From Alentia gelatinosa (Eukaryota; Annelida; Polychaeta; Phyllodocida; Polynoidae), in assembly GCA_950022655.1 (NCBI GenBank), contig OX465579.1:73915193-73979192 (forward strand): DNA of 64,000 nucleotides. Direction: 5' to 3'. Positions 10,760 through 21,202 of this stretch are shown here, in pieces; position 1 is the first letter of the stretch; each line of letters starts with the position of its first letter. A program made the translations under genes and the position numbers. The notes under the pieces were generated by a model. That model worked only from the letters and a program-made list of their open reading frames with translations. It ran no database searches and was not told the DNA's origin.

Positions 10760-13700
10760 AATAATACATTATTTATCATTATGAATCTGAATTAATATAT
10801 AGAACATATACAAATAAAATTCACATGAAATAAACATAACCATAGGGTATATATACTCAATACTTGTGCCTTCTTATCTTTACATGAAAAAAAGAGAAAT
10901 TCGTTGAAAAAGAAAAATGAGACCAATAGTAGAGAATGAGTAGACTGTATGTGTAATGACCCTAATTCATTGTGCCCATGCCTGCTATGGGAAGTGTAAA
11001 AGACAATACGCTCACTCCCACAACGACTAGGTGTTAAAACAACACTAACTGATAATGTCACGGCCAGCTGTGCCTGTGGCATGCATTTAGACTTGACCTA
11101 TATGATATCTAAGATACAGGTAGGGACTGGAGAAGATCACCGCTAGATATACAGATATTATACAGTACGATACAGGTGTAGATGTAAGGGTGATATTGAT
11201 ACTGCTATCTGAAGTATCCATAGGATTATAAGATAGATACAGGTGAAAGATTAATACTTACTTTCAAATCCAGCTCTCAACTGTCTTGTCTATGTGGTCA
11301 CCTCGACACTCATCAGCATACTGCCGCCAAAAAGAGGCTGGATGGGTGTTGCATATTCATAAGCGTTTAAAACTAAACACTATAGTGTGTAAACCCTAAA
11401 CGGCTAAATACTTGTGGACAAAGTGTTTAGGTGTGTAAGTTCTAAGTGTTTATATATGGGGAAAAGCATTTAGAATATAAAAGTGTTTTGTTATATGTGT
11501 GTAAAACACACGTTTTACAGTGTATAATCAATAGCTAGTGCGCCTCTGTGGTCCCACCGGAACCATCTTGACAGGGTTCAGTTTGCGCATGCGCAGGCTG
11601 AGCTCCTTCCGTCTAAACATACGAGCAAGTGGATTAAAAGGGATTGCCGCCAGAGGCCCCTCGTGTGGGAATAAGCGACCCAATTAAACGCAGCCCCTGC
11701 TGCCTCTACCAGTACCACCCTGCGCTGCAACGGGTCGCCACTGCCTCCCCGTATGACAAATGGAAAACTGCCCCCGCCAGTGGACCATGCCCCTGGCAGA
11801 GGACAGGAGAATGACCGAAACAATTGGATGCCTCACCATAAGAGAAGTTATTTTCCCCTGGGGTACAATCACTGTGTTATATATTGCACTGCAGGGAGAG
11901 GCCGTGTCTGCCGTTAGCTTGTGGAATATGTTCGCCATTTACTCTTATATGAACTGTTATATTTTACGTGTATATTTGAAGGGATTGTCGTTTGAATGAA
12001 TCTGTTAACTACGAAGAGGATATATAAGTTCATATCCAGGATTAAACTTTTGAAAGCTCCAGATGTACCTGTTTTATTTTTTATGTTATCAACAGAGATG
12101 TTATCTCTGAGCGCATATCGAAGGGTGTCTATGACATTCAAACATGTTTAATTGGCGGTGCCTAACCGGGATCATCACAGGGTATTCTCTCATGTATGCA
12201 ATTATTCCCGTATGCCCTGCAAATATAGTGATTTTTTATTAGGTTTAAGTGTTTCAAATCAATATTTTCTTAGTTTGACTTGGATCAGAGCGTATGGTGC
12301 CTGAAAAAATACAAAGTTGTTCTATGTGTCCTGAGAAACATCATCAATGTGATATTTCCTGCATTAGTGTATCATATATCTAAAAATGAAGATAACACCT
12401 CAAGATATGTACTTGTGCCCTGGTAATATCGTGGGTCACCACTCTCCCAGAAGATCCTTCATGGCGCTAGCGCTTACTAATCTCTGCCCCGACCCACTGA
12501 CGTCATACGCTTGTTTTCCAGGGTATCCACTAAAGACAGACAGGGACCAGCTAACATTTCAGATTCAAAGCAAGGCAATTAATTGCCAAATGATATAAAA
12601 GTCAAACACCTTATATACTATGAGTTGGGAAATATGGGCACTGTTTAAGGAGCTTCACAGATAATTCAGCTGGTTATTTTTATGATTTTAATCACCTAAG
12701 AATGTGAATCCACTTTTGATTAAACTGCCCCTTTGAGTGAGCACATGTGTTATTTTGACAGAACCTGCAACACATGAGGTGCTTACCACTGAAGAGAGTA
12801 ATCCCTAAGACTATGTCTGGTTTGAAAGAGATAAAAGTAGATATGTGTGTATATTATTTGCCATAGAAATATGTTCATCCTTATTTACAAGTGGCATACA
12901 AATTACCACCCAAAGTGTTCAAAATTTAGGATATTTGAAAAACTGGCGGATGGGACAGATTTTGTCCCAAACAGGCAGGTCGGTACAGAGATACAAGCGG
13001 CCGCAGGAAGTCGAGCACTAGATCTTTGCTAGGAGAGTGGTGGAGCTTTTATACAAGAGCTGCGATAAATATGATGGACGATATGTTCCCTATGCCGATT
13101 TCCATCATATAAACCCTCTCAGATATGTAAGCCCTAAATAAATTGATATATACTATTATGCCATAAAGAATATCAAATTATTTTCTTCGTTGATGAATGT
13201 CCCCCGATAATGTAAACTCGTTTACGTTTATCCGATCCATCAGATTACATTGCAGACGGGGCATCCAAGTTTTGTTTTGATTTAGTGCTGAAGGTCTGTT
13301 CCTTCGTGAAAATGGTAGCATCATCTTCAAAATTAACATAATGACAAATTACAGTTCGTGTTGGCAGTGTTTGATCCGTTTTGCTTAGTTTTTTGGTTGT
13401 TTTTCGAGGACATCTTTTGACGTTCCTGTTTCGCAAAACATTCGCAAATCAACATTTTTCAAATTCTCTGTTTCTTCCTACAATTAGGGGATCAGAGAGT
13501 TAATTAGTGAGAACACTAACTAAAGTGAGGATACTGCTACTGGGCGATGTGACGAAAATCATCTGAAATCAATATGTTTTTGGAAAGTCTGGTTTTAATC
13601 TGGGTCGCTCGTCTCTCGATCGAGGTCGTGGCAAGGCAGTGGGGGTTTCAGGCTAATTATGCCAGCAAACTGTTTCAGGCAGGTATTCCACTGTGAAATG

Positions 13701-15200
13701 CCATTTTCCGGATTAGCGTGACTAATTAAATTGTGTTTTCACACCGACTTTTGCGAGCCAGCATTTCTTCCCTGTCGTATTTCCTGACGCCATGACAATG
13801 GCACCTGCTGGAGGAAGGTACCGGATTAATCAAGGACACCAACTTAAAATTAGCCCCCACAGGGCAATAGGGCGTATAAATAAAACTGGGTCAGAAACAT
13901 GGATGGTCATTATAGTTTTATTCACAGGTAGGCTCTTTCCGCATGTCATCTACTACACACATAATTAATTGATAATATTTTTAACATGACAGTTTCCGTC
14001 CGACCCCCTATTGGGAGGCCTACATCAACATACACCAAATCATACACATAGTGTATCAATATACCCCAGGGGACATTGCTGATATGGAAATGGCGCCGGA
14101 GGTTTAACATATACATTTGATAGGCACTTCCTTAATTATATGCAGAGCACTCACACTGAATAAAAATGGCTCCAGCCTCTTTTTTTTGACATTGTGAGAA
14201 TAATGTGAAAATCAAAAATTTGCTTCATATGAAAACATACGTACCGTCTTTTTATATCGTTTATTTACCCTGTAGTTGTTCAGCATCCTATGATGCTTAT
14301 TTCAATACATAGACAGTAGTACATTTAATTAAGTTCAGTCTGAGATCATTACAGAGGGAAACAATTGTGGGACAGACTAGATGCTGTAATTCAGCATAGC
14401 GAAACCAAGAAATCATTTTAAAAGGAAGTCAAAAAGATGTATGGTTCTTATGAGCGTTAGGTAATGAATAATAGGAATGTATTTCTCATCTCATTATTAC
14501 CCCATTAATCCTACCACATTTATTTTTTATTTTTCCTACTTAATATTATTTTGCCTCTATATATCGATTGTGAAAATTAAACTAGAGTAAACTAATTAAT
14601 TCATAATTTCTAATAAAATGTGAAAGAGTATCTAGATGTACAATTAATACTGTGACACTGTGCTAACAGTGGAAGATCTTTCGTAAGAAAGAACTGTCTA
14701 TGCTTTATTCAATAAATAAAGATAAAAAATTCTGTAGCAGTAGAATAACAAATAACAAACAGGGTTAAAATATATACATGCATACATACATTACAATTCG
14801 AAAGAAAGGGATATGGAAAAACTTGCACCTTACTACAAAAAGCTGAGGCACCATGAGTCCATGAAAGTCTTATGGTGATATATTTGCTAATTTATGATGA
14901 TTAAGTGTAGGATAACAGTGTCTGTATTTGTTTTTGGCTATGGAATAGATTTTTAAAATATTTTTTTGGTATACAATTCAAAGTATCTATATGTTGGAGT
15001 CATTCTAACTTCTAGGGGGAGACCGTTCCATAGAGATGGTCCATGATATGGCAGTGATGTGGATAAACGTGACGTGGTAAAATGTGTCCTATACCCACAG
15101 AATCGCGACCACGAATATAGAGAACAGGGAAGTGGACGGGGGAAGGTTCCTATGTCCTCATCTGTATACCCTGGCTTTGGCGATTCTGATTGCCTGAGGC
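10760..15200. other. Spacer without recognisable gene
   Basis: AT-rich DNA in which no coding region can be supported. The stretch 11330-11520 repeats AAGTGTTT-like words. At 13580-13870 there is a less AT-rich, non-repetitive stretch with several TAATTA words. I cannot say whether it is conserved. Confidence 0.4.
12439..12505 (+). repeat. Short dispersed repeat (CACTCTCCCAG family)
   Basis: The series CACTCTCCCAG, ATGGCGCT and CTTACTAATCTCTG followed by TGACGTCA is repeated at 54201-54266 with small differences. The opening CACTCTCCCAGCAGA occurs again near 57675. The class is unknown. Confidence 0.55.
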
Positions 15201-15210
15201 GTGTACATAC

Positions 15211-15760
15211 ACAATAATGACTGGTTTTGTGTATGAGTGGCTGTAATCTCCGAGTAGTTGACGCGTAGTAATATCCGAGCGATAAGCAAGGATATTACGT
15301 CGTCAACTATGAGGAGATTACGGTCACTCGTATACAAATCCAGTCGTTATTGTATTTATTACCCACCTTCAAGATTAATAACAAATCTATTGCAATAAAT
15401 ATGTTTCTGCAAGATATTTAGTTCCAAACACAACAGCACTGTCAAGCCTAGCAGTAATTCGGTGTACACTTACACCAATAATATAGTTCGCCATTTCCCC
15501 ATGATTTTAGCGTGAAAAGCATGCTGTGACAGTGATTTCTGATGGTAAATGAGATTATCATGACTGATTTTAAATAATTGATATTGGATGAACATTCCAA
15601 AAACTTTTTTTGAAGTACATGATAATTTGACCTCATTATGGATGGGACTTTTTTCCGGAATCTCCTGCAGGAGATTCTGACATGTCAGAATCTCCAGGTA
15701 GTTGATTCCAGGTGCCCTATACATTTCCTATGGAGACTCCGTATTTGGTGGGTAATAAAT
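15211..15760 (+). mobile_element. Hairpin-bearing repeat, copy A
   Basis: The unit opens with a hairpin (15211-15353; CTGTAATCTCCGAG against its mirror). The segment that follows is bounded by ATTTATTACCCACC and its reverse complement GGTGGGTAATAAAT, ending at 15760. Near its right end lies a perfect 26-base palindrome at 15670-15695 (core GATTCTGACATGTCAGAATC). Copy B at 19526-20177 has the same order of parts: hairpin, inverted boundary, an AATCTCC inverted patch and TATGGAGACTCCGTATT. No ORF is encoded. It is probably a non-autonomous element, class unknown. Confidence 0.7.
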
Positions 15761-15987
15761 AACCCTCAGCCTTTGTTTTATTGGATTGAAGCCATGTTGC
15801 ATTTCATGTTACCCGTCAGACTTAATTGAGAGAAGCCCAATCATGATATGACAGTGAGCACAGTTTAGGATTGTTAAGTTGAATAAATCACCCTGATCTC
15901 TGCAAGTAGGCTGGTCTATCCTTTGCAGTTTTGTACTGTCACCTTTTCCTTTGTACGTATGATTCAGTATATGGCACTCACATCTGT

Positions 15988-16584
15988 TTAGTAAGTATCA
16001 TACCTGGGCTCTTGTGTGCAGCTTAACACGTGGGATAAATATACACCTAAAATCACTCTTAGAGCCTGGTTCTGTAATTTATTAAGCTGCTCACAACAAT
16101 TCTTATTTGAGTAGGCACAGACAACATTGCGATAATCAATCATCGGTAGGATCATACTTTTCGTCAACTGTATTGCTGCCTGTTCAGTTAGATATTTCCT
16201 TATTTTGCATAGAAGATGCAGTTTATAGGTAACTGCTTTGATGGTATTCATATCCTCCTTATAGTTGAGACTTCGATCCAGAACAACACCTAGATAATTA
16301 TATGACTGTACAATTTGCAGTTGCTCATGATTAATGAACAGTTTACATTGATCAGATATCTGGGTATTGGCTCTTTTATTTGATCCATAGACTATTGACT
16401 TTGTCTTTTTAACATTCATGGTGAGTTTGTTTCTATTGCCCCACAATGGTAGGGCTTCCAGATAAATTTGCGATCTCAGGGTTGCCTTTTCAACTGTATC
16501 ATCAGTGAGGTATAGGACAGTGTCATCAGCATAGTGTAAACACTTTGAGTTTTGTATAGATATGTGGAGGTCATTGATATAGAG
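15988..16584 (-). pseudogene. LINE reverse transcriptase, C-terminal relic
   Basis: The frame opens with LYINDLH, a conserved RT phrase, followed by CLHYADDTVLYLTDD with the catalytic YADD (16533-16522). Then LTMNVKKTKSIVYG (primer-grip side) and YNYLGVVLDRSLNYKEDM lead into the thumb-like region found in CR1/Jockey-type elements. The frame closes at 15988. The upstream RT palm and fingers are missing: only about 55 bases separate this piece from the endonuclease relic. It is therefore an internally deleted ORF2 and cannot be functional. Confidence 0.85.
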
Positions 16585-16639
16585 TTAAATCACAGACATC
16601 TTGTTTTAGTTGGGAAGAAAAGGAATAGACATTTCCATT

Positions 16640-16960
16640 TCACGGCCAGCACACGGAGGCAATTAAGATGCCTCGCAGATTTGAGATGCATAATTTGGGC
16701 CATACAATTTCAATGTCCTGGCTGCTTTTGTTATATTGCAGAGTAAAATCTTCATTGATTCCATACTGCTTTTTGTAATGTATACAGACCCCACCACCCT
16801 GTTTGATTTTTTCAGGACCTTCCTCTTTCCTATGTGTATCAGATCCTATAACTTTGTAACCAAGCAGATCGATCAAGCAGGACAGCATTTTGTCTGGCAA
16901 CCAACTTTCTGTAATACAGCATACATCAGTATCAGAGTTTACAAGAGTTTGATGCCTGGT
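16640..16960 (-). pseudogene. LINE AP-endonuclease, N-terminal relic
   Basis: The minus-strand translation contains DTDVCCITESWLPDKML, the family signature with the catalytic Glu in ITES, followed by GYKVIGSDTHRKEEG and GGGVCIHYKKQYGI. This matches the beginning of EEP/AP-type endonucleases of LINE ORF2. The later active-site elements (GDxN and SDH) are absent because the internal deletion removes them. The frame ends at 16640. Confidence 0.75.
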
Positions 16961-17584
16961 ATCAATACTCGACCATAAACTTCAGGTGTAATAATGAATA
17001 ATTTTCAGTCCCCTTTTTTAAATCAATCTCCATCATGTTTGGTCTTTCCAAATGATAACCCACGCCAGCAAAAACAAACAGTTCTTTTCCATTACCATGA
17101 TGAGTAATAACACCATGTGCAAGTTTAACAGGACATTTAACAAGACAATATAAAACTCCCTGCATCAGCAGCAATGGCTGCAGGAGTAAAATTGACAAAA
17201 TGTAAAAAACAAGTACTCAAGTTTATATGTTTTGGCTCCAACTTATGTTTGATATGAGGTGGGTATAAAATTACCATATTCAAATAGGTATAAGGTCAGT
17301 TCAAGTAAAATCATATTATTATGGTTGGTTATCATATGATACAGCTGTAGTTTGGAAAGGTGTGATGCAACATCACTCAAACCCCTTTGGGACAGGCCTG
17401 TGGACCCTCCCCCTCCCCCTGTCACTCCCAATCATGGCATAATAAAAGAATTTGGCACAATATTATTGACGGCATAATGAGCAAGTAAACAGTACATACT
17501 CTGGAATTTCCCATGAAAAAGAAACACATCATTTCATCATGGTCAAGGTATAATCAAGGGGAATATTGACAGGCAGGCAAACAG

Positions 17585-17839
17585 CTAGCAGCTTTGCAAA
17601 TCAGCTCCGGGGTAGTTTTGTATTTTCTCCAAATTTCTCCTTGATTTTACCAGTTGGTGTACTATTCTGCACCTGTTCGCGAATTTGGCGTGGGTAGCGA
17701 CATAGGCTGCTTCAGTCGAATTGAATTTACCCAAGTCAGTTGTGATACCACAATGATATAGGTTTGACAGAAAGGCATGATGACCCCGGAAGGCATAGCC
17801 CTCTGATACCTTTGCTAGTTTTAGGCAATTGTAAATCAC
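17585..17839 (-). pseudogene. NADAR domain relic in LINE ORF1
   Basis: The 84-residue frame contains YAFRGHHAFLSNLYHCGI, then GKFNSTEAAYVATHAKFANR. This is the N-terminal half of the NADAR (YbiA-like) fold: the F-x-G...FLSN-x-Y-x-C strand and the S-x-E-x-AY helix with its conserved glutamate. The C-terminal half (WGxG...GxNxLGxxLMxIR) is not found in any frame downstream, so the domain is truncated. It directly follows ORF1-type sequence (EGNDVKLYTPKQLHHLLP in a shifted frame near 17850-17890). NADAR proteins act on N-glycosidic bonds of NAD/ADP-ribose-related or riboflavin-pathway compounds, and some are reported to remove ADP-ribose from guanine. This copy is inactive. Confidence 0.7.
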
Positions 17840-18065
17840 CTGGGAGGAGGTGGTGTAGCTGTTTCGGAGTATACAGTTTCACATCATTGCCCTCTTCCCT
17901 GCCTTTTGCTACAATGGATCACAGATCACGTCGAAGCCCTGCTTTGTCCAGACGCAAGTCGTCATTTATGTGAGTGGACCAGTATTTATCTTTACCTTAC
18001 AGGTTATTCTTTTTTTAGTACATTTCAGAATTCCGCCCTTGGTATTTTAGGCACAGTAAGACCGC
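17840..18065 (-). pseudogene. LINE ORF1 C-terminal portion, broken
   Basis: Translated on the minus strand in shifting frames this reads GGILKCTKKRITC, then STHINDDLRLDKAGLRRDL, the kind of phrase (INDDL...R..LR) that follows the RRM in L1/CR1-type ORF1 proteins, then REEGNDVKLYTPKQLHHLL. Stops and at least two frameshifts are present. Its upstream partner continues across the inserted CACTG element at 18630. ORF1 proteins bind the element RNA and act as nucleic-acid chaperones. Confidence 0.6.
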
Positions 18066-18629
18066 CACTGCACGAAAACCACCAGTTTATTCCTATATAC
18101 GCAATCGTGGCAGCGCATGTATCGACTGTTTATTGATTTGTTTTCATTTGTATACGCCTCATATCCGTCTATAGTCTCAACTTGTTAAATGCTTATAAAG
18201 GCTTACAACCAGAACTCTAAAGAAGAGTGGTGTTTTGAAAGTACAATCTATATAAAAAATGTCACAAAACCAAAACAAACTGGGTTTGTTATATGTTTTT
18301 AATGAAAAGATAATAAATAAGGTTTTAGAACAATTCTATAATCAAAATTGATAATATAACATTGGATTTTTCATATACCAAGGACTAAATGACTAATGGC
18401 ATATGAAATATGATACAGTAGTGTCTCCAAGTGGCAGAGATCGGAACTATTGGATAGTGGTGTAAATACAACAGAATCAAGCGTATATATGAATCAGGCG
18501 TATATATATGAATCAGGCGCCTACAGATAAGGCGTATATACACGGGGAATGGGACGACCTTGTATACGCAAAAGCATACCTGTATACATCGGGTGCATTC
18601 ATATATAAAGTGGTTAGTTTCGCGCAGTG
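18066..18629 (+). mobile_element. CACTG-ended DNA element, copy 2
   Basis: The element starts CACTGCACGAAAACCACC and ends GCGCAGTG. It is flanked by the 3-base duplication CGC (18063-18065 and 18630-18632). Its interior matches copy 3 in the same orientation: AGAAGAGTGGTGTTTTGAAAG, AATGAAAAGATAATAAATA, ATACCAAGGACT, TATTGGATAGTGG and several ATATACGCC-like words. It carries no transposase. Three-base target duplications and CACTR termini fit the CMC/EnSpm superfamily (inference). It is inserted in ORF1 of the older LINE. Confidence 0.85.
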
Positions 18630-19245
18630 CGCACATGGACAATTGTTTACTTTTGCATCAATCACCTTTGACCCCAGCTTATAGCAAGTGCCAAGGTTGC
18701 TGGATGTGAAAATCACCCCTATTACTTCAAACAGTTCATCAATGTCTTTACTTACATGATTTTCACTCTCAGGCAGGCCACCAATGATCATATTCCCGGT
18801 GACATTTCCGGTTCCCTCTGAATTTTATATTACCAAGTATCCTCAAGTTAAATTTTACTTTGTACAAACAACCAGTGAATTCAGGTTTTGTCATCTTCAA
18901 GTTATTTCATCCTGTCTTGGACCAGATCAATTTGCAATTGGTGACTTGACAGCTCCTCTGTGTGGGTGTCAACATAATGTCAATGACTATCGACTATAAA
19001 TGCTTCTGTTTTAGCTGCCAAGCTGTCAATGTTGCCTTTGATTTCATTCACTGTTTTAATCGTTGTAGTTTTGAGTTCAGCAAGAACCCTTTTGACATAG
19101 ATATGTCCTTTTTGGTTGTTGATACATCTTGTGCTATCTTCTTCAGAAGATGCCAGATTTCTTCCGACGACTTGACAGTTGACTTTTGTTCCAATTCTGG
19201 AGGCATGTTTGAAGTTTTGTGCGAAGTTTTGTACTTATAGTTCAC
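18630..19245 (-). pseudogene. LINE ORF1 N-terminal and RRM-like portion, broken
   Basis: From 19245 the frame begins MNYKYKTSHKTSNMPPELEQ and runs through a Lys/Ser/Leu-rich, probably coiled-coil region (HLLKKIAQDVSTTKKDISM). A later frame (18791 to 18630) carries NMIIGGLPESENHVSKDIDE and LFEVIGVIF...CYKLGSKV, the characteristic RRM-like core of LINE ORF1 proteins (IIxGLPES ... RLGxK). Stops separate the parts. The ORF is cut at 18630 by the CACTG element. Confidence 0.7.
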
Positions 19246-19525
19246 TTTTTTGTTAATCTACGCGTTGTTATGGGTTGTCGAAAGCTACCACTGCGATCAC
19301 CGGGTACTCACATTGCTCAGATACAATATTTGTATGTATGTGGCCAGTTGGTATTCAGGAATTCTTGCGGAGCACACGCAAGAACGGCCAGTCAACTACA
19401 TGCCGATGTAAGACATATTGATGTTTCTATGACTCCAAAAGGTGCCTCCATGCACCACTCTGACTGATAAGGTTAAGTGCGGCTTTCCCGTTTGATGTAA
19501 AGAAATCACGTGTACGTATATATAC

Positions 19526-20177
19526 ACAATATTAACTGGTTTCAGATACAAGCGGCCGTAATCTCCGAGGACAAGACGCGTAGTAATCTCCGAACGATAG
19601 TGAGGTGATAACGAAGAGTCTAGTCCGAGGAGATTACGGCCGGTTTTATCTGAGACCAGTTTATATTTTATTTATTAACCACCGTTCCTTGCTTATAATT
19701 ACGATGCTCTTCAGAAACCTGACCGATGCGCCTCCTATCGTTAATAAAAAATATAGTTCCTAGATAGCCTGTTAGGTGGCAGTTAGTGTGTATCTTTTCG
19801 CCATGTTGGATTCATGCTGTCATCGGAGGATGGATTTTACACAAAAATAGAGGATAAAACAAGGTAAAAACTTATTGAAGACTGTAATCGGACCGATTAT
19901 AGACCGATTATAGAGTTAAGGGGATGCTGTCACAGATGAATTCACCAAACCTCAATTGTAAACACTCTCGATTACGATCTAGTGATCGCAATATTGTCTG
20001 CTGCTGTCGTATTGTAGTGATAGTTCGAGTTTCGCTCGCTAGGGGCCCGATGACGTTTGGGGAACTATTTCCAGTAATCTCCTACAGGAGGTCACGGGCC
20101 TCTGTAATCTCCTGGTAGCAAAATACTCACACCCAATGCTATTCCTATGGAGACTCCGTATTAGGTGGTTGATAAAT
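19526..20177 (+). mobile_element. Hairpin-bearing repeat, copy B
   Basis: The order of parts is the same as in copy A at 15211-15760: opening hairpin (about 19526-19668, GGCCGTAATCTCCGAGG against its mirror), inverted boundary TTTATTAACCACC with GGTGGTTGATAAA near 20163-20176, an AATCTCC inverted patch at 20075-20115, and CCTATGGAGACTCCGTATTA. It is in the same orientation as copy A. No coding capacity was found. Confidence 0.7.
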
Positions 20178-20717
20178 GGCTTGTACCATGTGTCTTCCTA
20201 TTCTGCTTCATCTTATTGCATTTAAACTTTATCTTTATACCATGACAGGATGTGATCTGCTATACTCACAGAGCACGTCAAATGTCGAATCTAGCGTTTC
20301 ACTATACTCTTGTTACATTATAAAGATCATATATTTCTTGAGTGGGGCCGATTCTGGTAGTTCCATTTGGAAGGAGAAAATACACCGTTCCTGACCTAAT
20401 ACATGTTGATTATAAAACACCACACATCCGCCTGTGGGAGGCCTTCAGGTAATTAGCCAGCAGTCTCTGAGAACTGGGTCAATCACAACGGAATCCCATA
20501 TTACCTTAGTGAACCTCCAGAGCTACATGGTCATTTCAGTCCCCAAGTTCGAGGAGAAAAATATCTATCTTTATCTCGCCCCAACCAAGACCTCTACCAC
20601 TACTTATAGTTAGATTTCTGGACATTTCAGGAAAAGCCTGTCTCACAGATTCTTTGAAGTAAGCGGTGGTCTATGAAATGCAATAACAGTTCAAATATAT
20701 CAATAACTCTAAAATAC
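20178..20717. other. Spacer without recognisable gene
   Basis: AT-rich DNA directly upstream of the Gypsy insertion, with no gene visible. The four bases ATAC at 20714-20717 are the target duplication. Confidence 0.5.
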
Positions 20718-20877
20718 TGTGGTGAGCCTTCCGGAGGGGCGCCTCCGGTCCGGAGGCGCCTCCGGAGTTCCGGAGGGTTCGGAGGGGTTCCGGAGTGTTG
20801 CCTCGGTGACACCCCGCGGGCCCACCAGGGGTCGCCCTGGTCCCGGAAGTGACGTCGGGGGACATCCGGCCGACTTA

Positions 20878-20886
20878 TTATATAAG
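20878..20886 (+). promoter_or_regulatory. TATA-like box in 5' LTR
   Basis: TTATATAAG lies at the centre of a small inverted repeat (GACTTA...TAAGTC) in an otherwise GC-rich U3. Transcription would be expected to start some 25-30 bases downstream. A TGACGTCG half-palindrome (CRE-like) occurs just upstream near 20850. The equivalent in the 3' LTR is near 29553. Confidence 0.55.
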
Positions 20887-21115
20887 TCTCCGGATGCCCT
20901 CCGGACGGGAGTCCGTCGTGAGACTGGGCCCGAACCACCTCCGGAAGGCTCCCTGCGAACCTCCTGTCTGGCACCCTCCACGGTTACTTACCTGGTCGGA
21001 GTACCTGAGAGTTCCCCCCTAAGTGGGTGATTACGTTGGTTACATATTACGCTTAACGTGCCGGAGGTACGTACCTGTCAAGCTTGTCTACCAGCCTCCG
21101 TTGAGAGTGCCTGTG

Positions 21116-21121
21116 AATAAA
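21116..21121 (+). promoter_or_regulatory. AATAAA polyadenylation signal in LTR
   Basis: AATAAA lies 44 bases before the LTR end, in TGTGAATAAACTATTG. In the 3' LTR the same signal at 29791-29796 would direct polyadenylation of the genomic RNA. Confidence 0.7.
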
Positions 21122-21166
21122 CTATTGAACTGTACCTGTGCGTGTCCTAGTCGTTCTGTACTACAT

Positions 21167-21183
21167 TGGTGGCAGCGGTGGGA
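21167..21183 (+). other. Primer binding site, tRNA-Leu
   Basis: TGGTGGCAGCGGTGGGA starts one base after the LTR. Its reverse complement, TCCCACCGCTGCCACCA, equals the 3' end including CCA of animal tRNA-Leu (AAG/UAG type) as I remember it, over all 17 bases. Minus-strand DNA synthesis would be primed here. Confidence 0.85.
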
Positions 21184-21202
21184 TTCTTTAATCAGTAAGG
21201 AG

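Larger units (their letters stand above)
15988..19245 (-). mobile_element. Decayed NADAR-type non-LTR retrotransposon (LINE)
   Basis: Read on the minus strand, the pieces appear in element order: ORF1 coiled-coil and RRM-like start (19245 to 18630), an interrupting CACTG element (18629 to 18066), ORF1 C-terminal part (18065 to about 17860), NADAR domain (17839 to 17585), AP-endonuclease start (about 16960 to 16640) and reverse transcriptase end (16584 to 15988). Stops and frameshifts occur throughout. The element resembles the better preserved copy at 57982-64000 but is divergent, so the two are separate insertions. It is bracketed by the two copies of the hairpin-bearing repeat. Confidence 0.75.
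20718..21165 (+). repeat. 5' LTR
   Basis: The LTR starts TGTGGTGAG and ends CTGTACTACA. The first 90 bases are packed with TCCGGA-type palindromes (GGCGCCTCCGG ... CCGGAGGCGCC). A TATA-like TTATATAAG lies about 160 bases in, and AATAAA about 50 bases before the end, giving a plausible U3-R-U5 layout. It matches the 3' LTR over its whole length as far as I can read. Confidence 0.95.

Noticed and set aside
20719..21030. 103-residue frame inside each LTR
   Set aside because: It lies in U3-R, is present identically in both LTRs, and has no motif; it follows from high GC content.
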